DNA of 64,000 nt from Deltaproteobacteria bacterium (GCA_030018495.1 JASEFS010000014.1:1-64000); one strand, 5' to 3'. Shown: positions 21,827 to 31,012, counted from the stretch's first letter. Notes: generated by a model from the letters alone, not told the origin. Numbers and translations are program-made.

Positions 21827-22423
21827 TCAAGAAAATTTGAGGTCTCGCCAAATGTTTTCCACCTGTTTTTTGGTATCCTCCAAAGAGCCGCGATTGTCAA
21901 TCACATAATGGGCCAACCGCCGCTTTTCGCCAAGCGGCCACTGGGCTGCCAGGATGCCGTCGATTTCCCGGAGATCCCGCTCATCCCTGGCCTTGAGCCG
22001 CTGCATCTGCTGTGCCGTATCGGCATATACTACAATAATGCGGTCATAGGCGTTTTGCAAGCCCGTTTCAAACAGCAGGGGCACTTCCACGATGACCAGC
22101 TTTTCGCCCTTCTCTGACAGTTCCTTTACCTTATCCCTGATCATCCCGATGATGCGCGGGTGGAGAATGGCGTTTAATTTTTGCCGGGCCTCAGGGTCGG
22201 AAAACGCCAGCCGCGCCATTTTGCCCCGGTCCAGTTCGCCGTCTTCCTGAAAGAACTCGGGTCCGAAAGCGCGGCGGAGCTCCTCCCAGGCCGGCGCCCC
22301 CGGCCTGACCGCGTCCCGGGCCGCGGCGTCGGCGTCCACCACCGCCGCGCCCAGCTCCTTAAACATGCGGGCCACCGTGGACTTGCCCGACCCGGCTCCG
22401 CCGGTGAGAGCGACTTTGAGCAT
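21827..22423 (-). CDS. coaE: Dephospho-CoA kinase
   Basis: 198 aa; LKVALTGGAGSGKSTVARMFKELGAAVVDADAAARD. Confidence 0.95.
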   Translation of the reverse strand: MLKVALTGGAGSGKSTVARMFKELGAAVVDADAAARDAVRPGAPAWEELRRAFGPEFFQEDGELDRGKMARLAFSDPEARQKLNAILHPRIIGMIRDKVKELSEKGEKLVIVEVPLLFETGLQNAYDRIIVVYADTAQQMQRLKARDERDLREIDGILAAQWPLGEKRRLAHYVIDNRGSLEDTKKQVENIWRDLKFS

Positions 22424-22510
22424 AGTTGAGTGTTTTTTTTCTTGAGGGAGGGGACCAGGGGGGTGCGGGCCCTGCCCCCTCCCTCAAACTCCCTCCCCCA
22501 ACCCCTAATT

Positions 22511-22560
22511 GTAGGGTGCGCACCGCGCCCCATCATATTCGGCGGGCAGTGCCCGCCCTA
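22511..22560. repeat. Pair of GTAG-headed REP-type palindromes between HNH gene and coaE
   Basis: GTAGGGTGCGCACCGCGCCC and GGCGGGC-AGT-GCCCGCC-CTAC. Confidence 0.85.
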
Positions 22561-22590
22561 CATTTGCTGATGAGCATATTTTTACAATAA

Positions 22591-23946
22591 TTAAGCATCA
22601 ATACTTCCACTACAACCAGATATGCGATATTTTGTACATCCCCAAAATGCTCTCCAATGCTGCCCTGGCTTTGGTTTTATGAGACGCATGTCTGAACCGC
22701 ATTTAGGACACTTTGGGGCCGATGATTTCTTCGAAGCTATTGTACTTGTCTTTTTCCTTGATTTTGACTTTACCCCCTTGAATAGTCGAAATGTTGAGTC
22801 AGAACGCTCTTCTATCATATCCCAACGAGGATGCCATTCCCCTTTATTTTTTGTAACAGCCAAAACCTCTGCTAATCGTGGCCCAGTTTCTTCAGATAAT
22901 TTTCTTGGACCAATCCAACTATTTGAGCACTCAAGACAATTGACTGCAACTTGTTGTTTCTGTTTGCTAATATTAGTTGTCAGGTTTTTATTATTACAGG
23001 ATGGGCATGAGAGTCCATAGTAATTTATTATTTCTGAGAGATCCGATTTGCTAATCAACTCTAATCGCCTTACATGGGCTCTCACATCATGGTATCCTGG
23101 AGAAGATGGATTTCTTCTTTTATGTGCATGTACCATAGTAAAATATCTAGTTTTTATATCTCCCCAAATCCTTTCATGTCCTTCATCAGGTTCCAACGCA
23201 TGGTGAAAGCAACATAACGTTATTAAATTCTTGGGAACATGCTCACCACCTTGGGAGACTGGAATTTTATGATGAATGTGGAGTTCGGTCCTTGAAGGAC
23301 ATCCAGAAACTTGGCACCTATTTCCGTCACGTTCCATGACAACCAGTCGTAAGTAATTCCAAAAAGGAGGATAGCCTGGCCAGTTATTAAAAACTTTGAG
23401 AATTGCCTTGTCGCGGGAAGTGAGTATAGCAAGTGGATCATGAAAATGCCGCAGTTCTGGCCCTACTGGTTTAGGGTATAACGATTCCCATTGCTGTAAT
23501 CTCTTCCCATGTTCTTTTTTTGCTGCTTTATAAATTAGAAAAAGTGTTACAGGAGCGGCTATAAAAAGAATATTCAAATATAAAAGAGCAAGAGAAACCC
23601 AAACTAAAATACCAATTGGTCCATAGATTTTCCGATATGGACAAGATTGAATGAAAGCTTCGCGGGCTTGATGTCTTGCTTCCCGCTCTTTTATAAATTC
23701 CCTTTTTTGCCTCTCATATTTTTCTGGATATTGAATACTAGAAATTTCAGTAAAACATTTTTTACAGAGATATGATTTATCATTTAGTAGAAGGCCAGGA
23801 CTTTCATAACCTCTGCAAAGAATACAAGGGTTTTCAAGTCTATCGACTTTATTCTCATTATAAGCTTCATTATGTTCAATAAATTTGTCGATATTTACCT
23901 TTGCTAAAAAATGTTTTGGGCTGAATTTTGCATGCCATGATTCCAT
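22591..23946 (-). CDS. Membrane-associated HNH endonuclease with multiple zinc fingers
   Basis: 451 aa; N-terminal CILC...CKKC finger, two hydrophobic helices, HNH core RDGNRCQVSGCPSRTELHIHHKIPVSQGGEHVPKNLITLCCFHH, CPSCNNKN...CLEC, C-terminal topoisomerase-type CPKCGSDM...FWGCTKYRISGC; AT-rich relative to flanks. Confidence 0.7.
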   Translation of the reverse strand: MESWHAKFSPKHFLAKVNIDKFIEHNEAYNENKVDRLENPCILCRGYESPGLLLNDKSYLCKKCFTEISSIQYPEKYERQKREFIKEREARHQAREAFIQSCPYRKIYGPIGILVWVSLALLYLNILFIAAPVTLFLIYKAAKKEHGKRLQQWESLYPKPVGPELRHFHDPLAILTSRDKAILKVFNNWPGYPPFWNYLRLVVMERDGNRCQVSGCPSRTELHIHHKIPVSQGGEHVPKNLITLCCFHHALEPDEGHERIWGDIKTRYFTMVHAHKRRNPSSPGYHDVRAHVRRLELISKSDLSEIINYYGLSCPSCNNKNLTTNISKQKQQVAVNCLECSNSWIGPRKLSEETGPRLAEVLAVTKNKGEWHPRWDMIEERSDSTFRLFKGVKSKSRKKTSTIASKKSSAPKCPKCGSDMRLIKPKPGQHWRAFWGCTKYRISGCSGSIDA

Positions 23947-23947
23947 A

Positions 23948-24934
23948 TTATTTCATCTCCCGCTCCTTTAGTAGTTCTAAAATTTGTTGGAAATCCTCCG
24001 GCAGCGGCGCCTCGAAGGCCATCGCCTCGCCGGTCCGGGGGTGGCTGAAGCCCAGGTTCCGGGCGTGCAGGAGTTGCCGCGTCACCAGGGGCTTGAGGCC
24101 CCGGAGCCGGGGTTCGGCCTTGAGCCGGGCCGCGCCGCCGCCGTAGGCCGCGTCCCCCACCACGGGGTGGCCCAGGGAGGCCAGGTGCACCCGGAGCTGG
24201 TGGGTGCGCCCGGTCCGGGGCTTGAGCTCCACCAGGGTCAGGGGCGGGGCGAATTCCTCCAGCACCCGCCATTGCGTCACCGCGGCTTTGCCCCGGCGGG
24301 CATGCACGCTCATCTTCTGGCGCTCCGAGGGGTGGCGGCCGATCTCCTTTTCGATTTCCCCCGTCTTGGTCTTGAACCGGCCCCACACCAGGGCCACATA
24401 GGTTTTGTCCACCTGCCGCGCCTGGAATTGGCGCACCAGAGACTCATGGGCCAGGGCCGTTTTGGCCGCGACCAGAAGGCCGCTGGTGTCCTTGTCCAGG
24501 CGGTGCACCAGGCCCGGGCGGCTGACGTCGCCGATGTCCTGGAGCTCCGGGCAATGGGCCAGAAGGGCGTTTAAGAGCGTGCCGCCGCGGTGTCCGGCGC
24601 CGGGATGCACCACCAGCCCCGGCGGTTTGTTGACCACGATTATATCCCCATCCTCAAAGATAATGTCCAGAGGAAGGGGCTCGGCGGCCAGAAAACCGGG
24701 CTCCGGCGGCGGCACCGTCAAGGTGATGCGGTCTCCCGGCCGCACCTTATAGCTGGCGGACTGGGCCAGATCATTGACCAGGACCAGGCCGGCCTTCAGC
24801 CAGCGCTGCACCCGGGCCCGGGAATAGCCGGCCTGGCGCGCCAGGAACTGGTCCAGGCGGGCGCCGGCCTCCGCCTCGGGCACCGTCAGGCTGATGAGGC
24901 CGGAATCGTCGCGGTCTGGAGAAGCCCCGGCCAT
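23948..24934 (-). CDS. rluD: Pseudouridine synthase RluD family
   Basis: 328 aa; S4 domain then VVNKPPGLVVHPGAGHRGGTLLNALL, GLVHRLDKDTSGLLVAAKT, RTGRTHQLRVHLASLGHPVVGDAAYG. Confidence 0.95.
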   Translation of the reverse strand: MAGASPDRDDSGLISLTVPEAEAGARLDQFLARQAGYSRARVQRWLKAGLVLVNDLAQSASYKVRPGDRITLTVPPPEPGFLAAEPLPLDIIFEDGDIIVVNKPPGLVVHPGAGHRGGTLLNALLAHCPELQDIGDVSRPGLVHRLDKDTSGLLVAAKTALAHESLVRQFQARQVDKTYVALVWGRFKTKTGEIEKEIGRHPSERQKMSVHARRGKAAVTQWRVLEEFAPPLTLVELKPRTGRTHQLRVHLASLGHPVVGDAAYGGGAARLKAEPRLRGLKPLVTRQLLHARNLGFSHPRTGEAMAFEAPLPEDFQQILELLKEREMK

Positions 24935-24974
24935 TTAAAGTTTTTCCCCCGTGGCCCAAGGTGAGGGGATGCAT

Positions 24975-25356
24975 GGCTTTAAGCTGTAAGCTATAAGCTT
25001 TAGGCTTAAGGCTTTAAAAATCCTCCTAAATCCCCCTTTAAAAAAGGAGGACTTATAAACGAGTGACAAGAGGGACACGGCCAGCGGGATTTTAAAAGGA
25101 GTATGGAACATCTGGATAATACAAGGTTTAATCCATAAAGCAAAAAATCAACATCTTTTTTTTGTAGCGGCGCGATTCATTGCGCCTCGGGAGGGCGTGA
25201 TAAATCACGCCCCTACAATAAATACTCCCTGGAGGGAGATTGTTATAATTCGGAATTCTAAAGCCGCGGGCCGTCCAATTAAATCCTGAGCTTAAAGCTT
25301 AAAGCCTACAGCTTACAGCTTTACAGCTTTGAACTTTGAACTTTGAACCTTGAACT
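24975..25356. repeat. Paired inverted heptad arrays (AAGCTTA-type) plus GAACTTT array between PIN-TRAM and rluD
   Basis: Arms 24975-25015 and 25288-25356, strongly matched as inverted copies; REP palindromes inside. Confidence 0.9.
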
Positions 25357-26407
25357 AAATTTTACGGGAAATGCTGGTGAGCCCGCCGTTTTTGATTTCA
25401 CTGAAGATCATGCGCCCTGCGGTGGTCTGAAGCACGCTGGTGACGGAGACCTCGACCTCCTTGCCGATGAAGCGCCGGGCGTTTTCGATGACCACCATGG
25501 TGCCGTCGTCCAGATAGCCCACGCCCTGGCCCTGGGACTTGCCTTCCCGCTGGATGTGCACCTGGAGGGTCTCGCCGGGCAGCACCGCGAGCTTCAGGGC
25601 ATTGGCCAGCTGGTTGATGTTCAGCACTTCGATGCCCTGAATCTCCGCGACCTTGTGGAGATTGAAATCGTTGGTCAGGATCTTGGCGCCCCGCTTCAAG
25701 GCCACGGCCACCAGCTTGGAATCCACCCCGGTGGGGGGCACGTCGTCGATGGCTTCGATTTTCAGGTTGTTTTTCTGCTGCAGGCGTTTCAGGATATCCA
25801 AACCCCGGCGCCCGCGGCCCCTTCTCAGGTCATCGGTCGAGTCGGCGATGTGCTGCAGTTCCTCCAAAATGAACTTGGGCACCAGAAAAAGGCCGTCCAA
25901 GAACCCCGTATCCACGATGTCTGCGATGCGGCCGTCGATGATGACGCTGGTATCCAGCAAAATCAAAGGCTTGCGCGCCGGCTTGCCGGGCTCCAAAAAG
26001 AAGGGCGCGGTGATTTCCGCCATTTTCTTGCCGCCCAGCACCAGTCCCACATAACCGAAAATCACATAAAAGATTATGTAGAGGGGGATTTGCAGGTTGG
26101 GCAGCCGCAGAAACTGATCAAAGGGATAGCTGGCGAGCTTGGCGATCCCCAGACCGATGAGCAGCCCCAGGGTGCTGCCCAGGATGGTCTTCAACGGGAT
26201 GCGCCGGATGGCCCGCTCCAGCCCCAGGGTGAGCAAGGCCACCGCCAGGCCGCCGGCCGCGCCGGCCCACCCGGCCCAGGCATAATCCTCTAATTTGGGG
26301 ATTTGTTTGCCAACGAAGTAACCGCTGACCGCGCAGACGGTACCCAGGATGGCAAGAACGGCCAGCTTCTTCAGCAACTGCGACTCACCTCCCTTCCGGG
26401 CGGACAT
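25355..26407 (-). CDS. PIN/TRAM domain membrane protein (YacL-like)
   Basis: 350 aa; N-terminal TM helices, PIN core LLDTSVIIDGRIADI...KILTNDFNLHKVA, C-terminal TRAM. Confidence 0.9.
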   Translation of the reverse strand: MSARKGGESQLLKKLAVLAILGTVCAVSGYFVGKQIPKLEDYAWAGWAGAAGGLAVALLTLGLERAIRRIPLKTILGSTLGLLIGLGIAKLASYPFDQFLRLPNLQIPLYIIFYVIFGYVGLVLGGKKMAEITAPFFLEPGKPARKPLILLDTSVIIDGRIADIVDTGFLDGLFLVPKFILEELQHIADSTDDLRRGRGRRGLDILKRLQQKNNLKIEAIDDVPPTGVDSKLVAVALKRGAKILTNDFNLHKVAEIQGIEVLNINQLANALKLAVLPGETLQVHIQREGKSQGQGVGYLDDGTMVVIENARRFIGKEVEVSVTSVLQTTAGRMIFSEIKNGGLTSISRKI

Positions 26408-26517
26408 GAGGGGGCATGGCGACCGGCCCGATAGCGCGAAAGGTGGACGCCTCGTCTGCTGAAGCCAGCATCGCTGAAAGGGCGGATACCCTCAAACGCG
26501 TTTCTGCGTGGAAGTGG

Positions 26518-27033
26518 TTAACTGGTCTCCACGGAGGCGTGCGCCACATCTGAGTGATTTAGTATATCTTGCAGTTGGGCCTCAATCTCCTCTTCCTTCA
26601 TATTATTAACTAATGATAATTCTTTCACCAAGAGATTTTTGGCGGTGTCCAACATTTTGCGCTCACCGAAGGACAGCTCTTTTTCCAGCTTGAGGAGGGT
26701 CAAGTCCCGAAGGACTTCGGCCACCCTGAGAGGGGAGCCGGTCTTGATCTTGTCCATGTAATCGCGATAGCGCCGATTCCAGGTGGTGGTGTTGATCCGG
26801 GTGGGGCGGGTGCGCAGAATTTCGTAGATGTCCAGCACGGATTTGGTGTCGATGACTTTCCGCAGGCCGATGTTCTTGGCATTATTGGTGGGGATCATGA
26901 TGATCATGTCGTTGTCCAGAAGACGCATAATATAAAAGCTGTGAGGTTGCCCTCCCACCTCTTTTTCCTGGATCGACTCGATCACCCCGACGCCGTGCGC
27001 GGGGTAAACAGCCATCTGGCCAACGTTAAACAT
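26518..27033 (-). CDS. CarD family transcriptional regulator
   Basis: 171 aa; FNVGQMAVYPAHGVGVIESIQEKEVGGQ. Confidence 0.95.
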   Translation of the reverse strand: MFNVGQMAVYPAHGVGVIESIQEKEVGGQPHSFYIMRLLDNDMIIMIPTNNAKNIGLRKVIDTKSVLDIYEILRTRPTRINTTTWNRRYRDYMDKIKTGSPLRVAEVLRDLTLLKLEKELSFGERKMLDTAKNLLVKELSLVNNMKEEEIEAQLQDILNHSDVAHASVETS

Positions 27034-27095
27034 GCTACAGACCTCCTTTCATGTACAATTTATCACAATTTCACATCAATGGCAAATTAATTGAC

Positions 27096-28187
27096 TCACC
27101 GCTGGAAGCGAAAAGTCAAAATATCGGCGTCGTGGATTTGGTAGTCCCGGCCTTCGACCTGGATAAGTCCCGCTTCCTTGATTTTGGCCGGAGAGCCCAG
27201 GCGCACCAGGTCGTCGTAGCGCATGACTTCGGCCCGGATAAACCCTTTCTCCATGTCGGAGTGCACCCGGCCTGCGGCCTTGGGCGCGGGGGTGCCGGCC
27301 GGCACGGTCCAGGCCCGCACTTCGGGGCCCACAATCGTGTAAAAGGTGACCAGGTTGAGCTGGCGGTAGCTTTCCCGGATCAGCCGGTTGATGCCAGGCT
27401 CGGTCAGCCCCAGGCTCTCCAAAAATTCGCGGCGCTCCGATTCGGAAAGTTCCATGAGTTCGGCTTCCAAATCGCCCAGCAAAGGGACCACGGCCACCCC
27501 CCGCTCTGCAGCCAGTTCCTGCAAAGCCAGGTAGTGCGGGCCGCCATGAAACTCCGACTCGCTCAGGTTGGCCACAAACAGATAGGGCTTCAAAGTGAGC
27601 AGAGCCACCTCCTTCAAATATTCCAGGTCCTGGGGCGACAAACCGAGAGCCCGGGCCCACTTTCCCTGGTTCAAGCCTTCCTCTACCCTGGTCAGGACAG
27701 GGAGAGCCGCCGCGGCAGCCTTGTCCCCGACTTTGGCCCGCTTCTCCAGTTTGAGGCGCTGGCGGCTGAGAATCTCCAGGTCCGCCAGTATCAGTTCCGT
27801 TTCCACCACCTCCACATCCCGCCGCGGATTGAGGCCGCTTAGAGGATGAGGGCATTTGGGGGTTTCAAAGCAGCGCACCACGTGCACCAGAAGGTCGGTG
27901 TCCCGGATGTGCCCCAGAAACTGGTTGCCCAGACCCTCGCCCTGGGACGCCCCGGCAATGAGGCCGGCCACGTCCACAAACTCGATGGTGGTGGGCGTCA
28001 CGCGCTCCGGCTTTAATATCTCCCCCAACTTAGCCAAGTGGGGGTCAGGCACCGGCACCACCCCGATGTTGGGGTTGATGGTGCTGAACGGATAAACGGC
28101 CGTTTCCGCGCCGGCCGCGGTCAAAGCGTTAAAGATGGTGGTCTTGCCCGCATTGGGGAGTCCGATGATGCCGCAGCGCCATGACAT
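27096..28187 (-). CDS. ychF: Redox-regulated ribosome-binding ATPase YchF
   Basis: 363 aa; CGIIGLPNAGKTTIFNALT, EFVDVAGLIAGASQGEGLGNQFL. Confidence 0.97.
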   Translation of the reverse strand: MSWRCGIIGLPNAGKTTIFNALTAAGAETAVYPFSTINPNIGVVPVPDPHLAKLGEILKPERVTPTTIEFVDVAGLIAGASQGEGLGNQFLGHIRDTDLLVHVVRCFETPKCPHPLSGLNPRRDVEVVETELILADLEILSRQRLKLEKRAKVGDKAAAAALPVLTRVEEGLNQGKWARALGLSPQDLEYLKEVALLTLKPYLFVANLSESEFHGGPHYLALQELAAERGVAVVPLLGDLEAELMELSESERREFLESLGLTEPGINRLIRESYRQLNLVTFYTIVGPEVRAWTVPAGTPAPKAAGRVHSDMEKGFIRAEVMRYDDLVRLGSPAKIKEAGLIQVEGRDYQIHDADILTFRFQR

Positions 28188-28189
28188 GT

Positions 28190-28336
28190 CAGTTTTCGGT
28201 TTTCGGTTTTCGGTTTTCGGTGAAAAGCTTCAGCAGCATGTAGATTTCTTTTCTCCCGTTCCCAATTTGATTTGATAACGGCGACAATGGCTGTGGCCAG
28301 ATACAGACAAACAGAAAACAGAGAACAGAAAACTAA
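28190..28336. repeat. Paired inverted heptad arrays GTTTTCG / CAGAAAA between amrS and ychF
   Basis: Arms 28190-28222 and 28304-28336, abutting ychF start and amrS stop. Confidence 0.9.
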
Positions 28337-29490
28337 CTCCGCCAGATGCCCGGAATCTTGGTCCCGCAATGGCGGCATTTATCTCCTTTAAGGTTTACCT
28401 CGCCCACCGCATAGCCCCGGCGGCTGATGACCAGTTTGCCGCAATTGTGACAGTGGGTGTTCTCCGCCGGGTTCCCCGGCAGGTTGCCCAGGTACACGTA
28501 TTTCAGACCAGAGTCCAGGGCGATGCGGCGCGCTTCTTCCAGAGTGCTCACCGGTGTCGGGTAGTGATTCTTCATTTTGTGCAGCGGGAAGAAGCGGGAA
28601 AAATGCAGCGGGGTGAGCGGCCCCAGCTCTTTTTTGATCCATTGGCACATGGCCCTGATCTGGTCCGGTTTATCATTCTTTTGGGGGATGACCAGGTTGA
28701 CGATCTCCACGTGGACCCCGCGGCTGCTTAACGTTTTTAGCGTGGCGAGCACCGGTTCCAGTTCCCCATCCACCATTTCCTGATAAAATTTGTTGTCAAA
28801 GGCCTTGAGATCAATGCAGGCCGCGTCCAGCACCTCCGCCAGTTTGGCCAGGGGCTCCGGCGAGACGTAGCCCGCCGAATGGCAGACATTCAAAATCCCG
28901 TCTTTTTTGGCCAGCCGGGCCGTGTCCAGCATATATTCATAAAAGATGACAGGCTCCACGTAGGTGTAGGCAATTGAGGGGCAGTTATTTTTGCGTGCTC
29001 CGGCCACCACCTGATCGGGGGGTGTGTCAAAGTTATAGGTTTCTTCCGGTTTGGCCTGGGAAATCTCCCAATTCTGGCAAAAGATGCAGTGCAGGTTGCA
29101 TCCCGCGGTGGCAATGGAATAAGACGGCGTGCCGGGCAGGACATGAAAAAGGGGCTTTTTTTCGATGGGGTCCACATGCACCGCGCAGGGATTGCCGTAA
29201 ACCAGACTATAATATGACCCTTTGCGGTTTTCCCGCACGCCGCAGTCGCCCCGTTCGCCGGGCTTGACCTCGCACTGCCGGGGACAGAGTTGGCACTTCA
29301 CTTTCTGGTTGGGCCGCACCTGGTAGAAAAGGGCTGGGTGGGGCTTGACCAATCCCTGCCGCATATTCTGAGGGAAAAAAGGAAAAAGCGGGGTGGGCAG
29401 GGAAAACAGGGCCAGGGTGCAGGCGCTTTGCCGGACAAAACTGCGCCGGTCCAGAAGCCTTTCGCACCAGACCCGACGCCCGGTATTCAT
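28333..29490 (-). CDS. amrS: AmmeMemoRadiSam-system radical SAM enzyme with Tat-like N-terminus
   Basis: 385 aa; CQLCPRQCEVKPGERGDCGVREN, CNLHCIFCQNWEISQ; N-terminal DRRSFVRQSACTLALFSLPTPLF. Confidence 0.85.
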   Translation of the reverse strand: MNTGRRVWCERLLDRRSFVRQSACTLALFSLPTPLFPFFPQNMRQGLVKPHPALFYQVRPNQKVKCQLCPRQCEVKPGERGDCGVRENRKGSYYSLVYGNPCAVHVDPIEKKPLFHVLPGTPSYSIATAGCNLHCIFCQNWEISQAKPEETYNFDTPPDQVVAGARKNNCPSIAYTYVEPVIFYEYMLDTARLAKKDGILNVCHSAGYVSPEPLAKLAEVLDAACIDLKAFDNKFYQEMVDGELEPVLATLKTLSSRGVHVEIVNLVIPQKNDKPDQIRAMCQWIKKELGPLTPLHFSRFFPLHKMKNHYPTPVSTLEEARRIALDSGLKYVYLGNLPGNPAENTHCHNCGKLVISRRGYAVGEVNLKGDKCRHCGTKIPGIWRS

Positions 29491-29608
29491 CAGGCCATGC
29501 CTTTCATGTCAAAACTCCAGCGGCTCAAACCAATGGAATTATTCCCCTCAATTTCGAGACCAGGGGCGGCAAAATAGCTGAGGCGAGGTTGGCCTGGAGG
29601 CGGGCGGG

Positions 29609-29899
29609 TTAGGACCGGTTGTTATTTATCCGGTTGCGCAGCACCCCGGAGGTCTTAAAGACCACCACTTTACGGGCTCGAAGAATGAGGTTTTCCTTCG
29701 TCTGGGGGTTCCTGCCCCGCCGGGCATTCTTCTGCCTGACCGAGAATTTGCCAAAACCACTGATGAGCAGATCTTCACCTTGGGCCAGGGTTTCCTTGAT
29801 GATGCCGAGCACCCGCTCCACCACCGCCCGGGATTCCTGCTTGCTTAGACCTGCCTGAGTTTGCAAACGCGTGATCAGCTTTTCTTTGGTGAGGGCCAT
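29609..29899 (-). CDS. ihfA: Integration host factor subunit alpha / HU family protein
   Basis: 96 aa; KEKLITRLQTQAGLSKQESRAVVERVLGIIKETLAQGEDLLISGFGKFSVRQKNARRGRNPQT. Confidence 0.9.
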   Translation of the reverse strand: MALTKEKLITRLQTQAGLSKQESRAVVERVLGIIKETLAQGEDLLISGFGKFSVRQKNARRGRNPQTKENLILRARKVVVFKTSGVLRNRINNNRS

Positions 29900-29971
29900 G
29901 GTTTGTTCGAAACACCCGTGGAGGTCAGTTAGTTAAGCTGTTAATAATGGTAAATAATCTGGAAATTGGTG

Positions 29972-30880
29972 TCAAGCTTTTTTTCCGGTGGCCGGGGGCG
30001 GCTGTTTTATCAGCCTGGAATCGGCCGGCCTGGAAAAGTGACGCAGGCCGAAATCCATGGCGTGAAACTTACAGGAGTCCACGCACTTGAGGCACATGAT
30101 GCAATCCTGGCTGGCCTGGTCTTCATAGGGTGTTATGCCGGTAGGGCAGGCCTTGACACAAGATTTGCAGTGCAGGCAGTTGCCCTCGATATAATCCACT
30201 TTGATTAGGGTCGTGCGGTTAAACAACCCATAAAAGGCCCCCAAGGGGCATAAGGTGCGGCAAAAAAAACGGCTGATAAAAATGGCCAGAATAATAATCA
30301 GGATCAGGATAGTCAACTTGTTCCAGAAGTAGAAACCCAGGGTCTGCCACAATTCAGGTTTGAGGGAGATGAGAGGAAGGGCCCCCAAAAGCGTTCCGGA
30401 CGGACAGATAAGCTTGCAGAACCAGGGGTGCCCCAACCCGAATTGATCAGTCAAAAACAGGGGCATGAGGATCACCGTAGCCACCAGGACCACGTATTTG
30501 GTGTAGCGCAAGGGCGGCCACAGGGAAAACTTGGGGGTGGGGATTTTATAGAGCAGGTCCTGGATGAAGCCGAAGGGGCAGAGCCAGCCGCAGGGCAGAC
30601 GGCCCACCAGGGTGCCGATGAAGCCGAGGTAGCCCAGCACCATGAAGCCGGTATGAGGAAAGGAGGCCGAAGGCGTGTAGCGGATGCTGGCGATAAAGTT
30701 CTGCACCGCGCCCACCGGACAGGACAGCAGGGCCGCAGGGCAGGAGTAGCAATTCAGCCCGGGGTGGCAGATCGCCTTGAGGGGCCCCTGATAAATGATG
30801 GAACCGCCGAAAAGGAATTTAAAATAGGAGTTGGTCCCCAGCGCGACCACAGTCTGAATGAGCCACCGGAAGGCGTTCAT
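29972..30880 (-). CDS. NapH/YccM-like membrane 4Fe-4S ferredoxin
   Basis: 302 aa; CHPGLNCYSCPAALLSCPVGA, RLPCGWLCPFGFIQDLLYKIP, CLHCKSCVKACP, CIMCLKCVDSC. Confidence 0.85.
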   Translation of the reverse strand: MNAFRWLIQTVVALGTNSYFKFLFGGSIIYQGPLKAICHPGLNCYSCPAALLSCPVGAVQNFIASIRYTPSASFPHTGFMVLGYLGFIGTLVGRLPCGWLCPFGFIQDLLYKIPTPKFSLWPPLRYTKYVVLVATVILMPLFLTDQFGLGHPWFCKLICPSGTLLGALPLISLKPELWQTLGFYFWNKLTILILIIILAIFISRFFCRTLCPLGAFYGLFNRTTLIKVDYIEGNCLHCKSCVKACPTGITPYEDQASQDCIMCLKCVDSCKFHAMDFGLRHFSRPADSRLIKQPPPATGKKA

Positions 30881-31012
30881 TCACCCTACCCCGATGCAGG
30901 CCAGACAGATGGTGTTCCCCAGGTTCATGAGATAGTCGATATCCCCGGTGTTCACCCCGATGAGAAAAAGCAGAGAAAAGATGATGATGAGCACTATGGC
31001 TCGCCGCGGCAT
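30881..31012 (-). CDS. 43-aa CXXC-motif membrane microprotein (CD1871A-family-like), not in the ORF track
   Basis: Hand translation MPRRAIVLIIIFSLLFLIGVNTGDIDYLMNLGNTICLACIGVG*; stop abuts the ATG of the NapH-like gene (TGAATG). Confidence 0.7.
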   Translation of the reverse strand: MPRRAIVLIIIFSLLFLIGVNTGDIDYLMNLGNTICLACIGVG

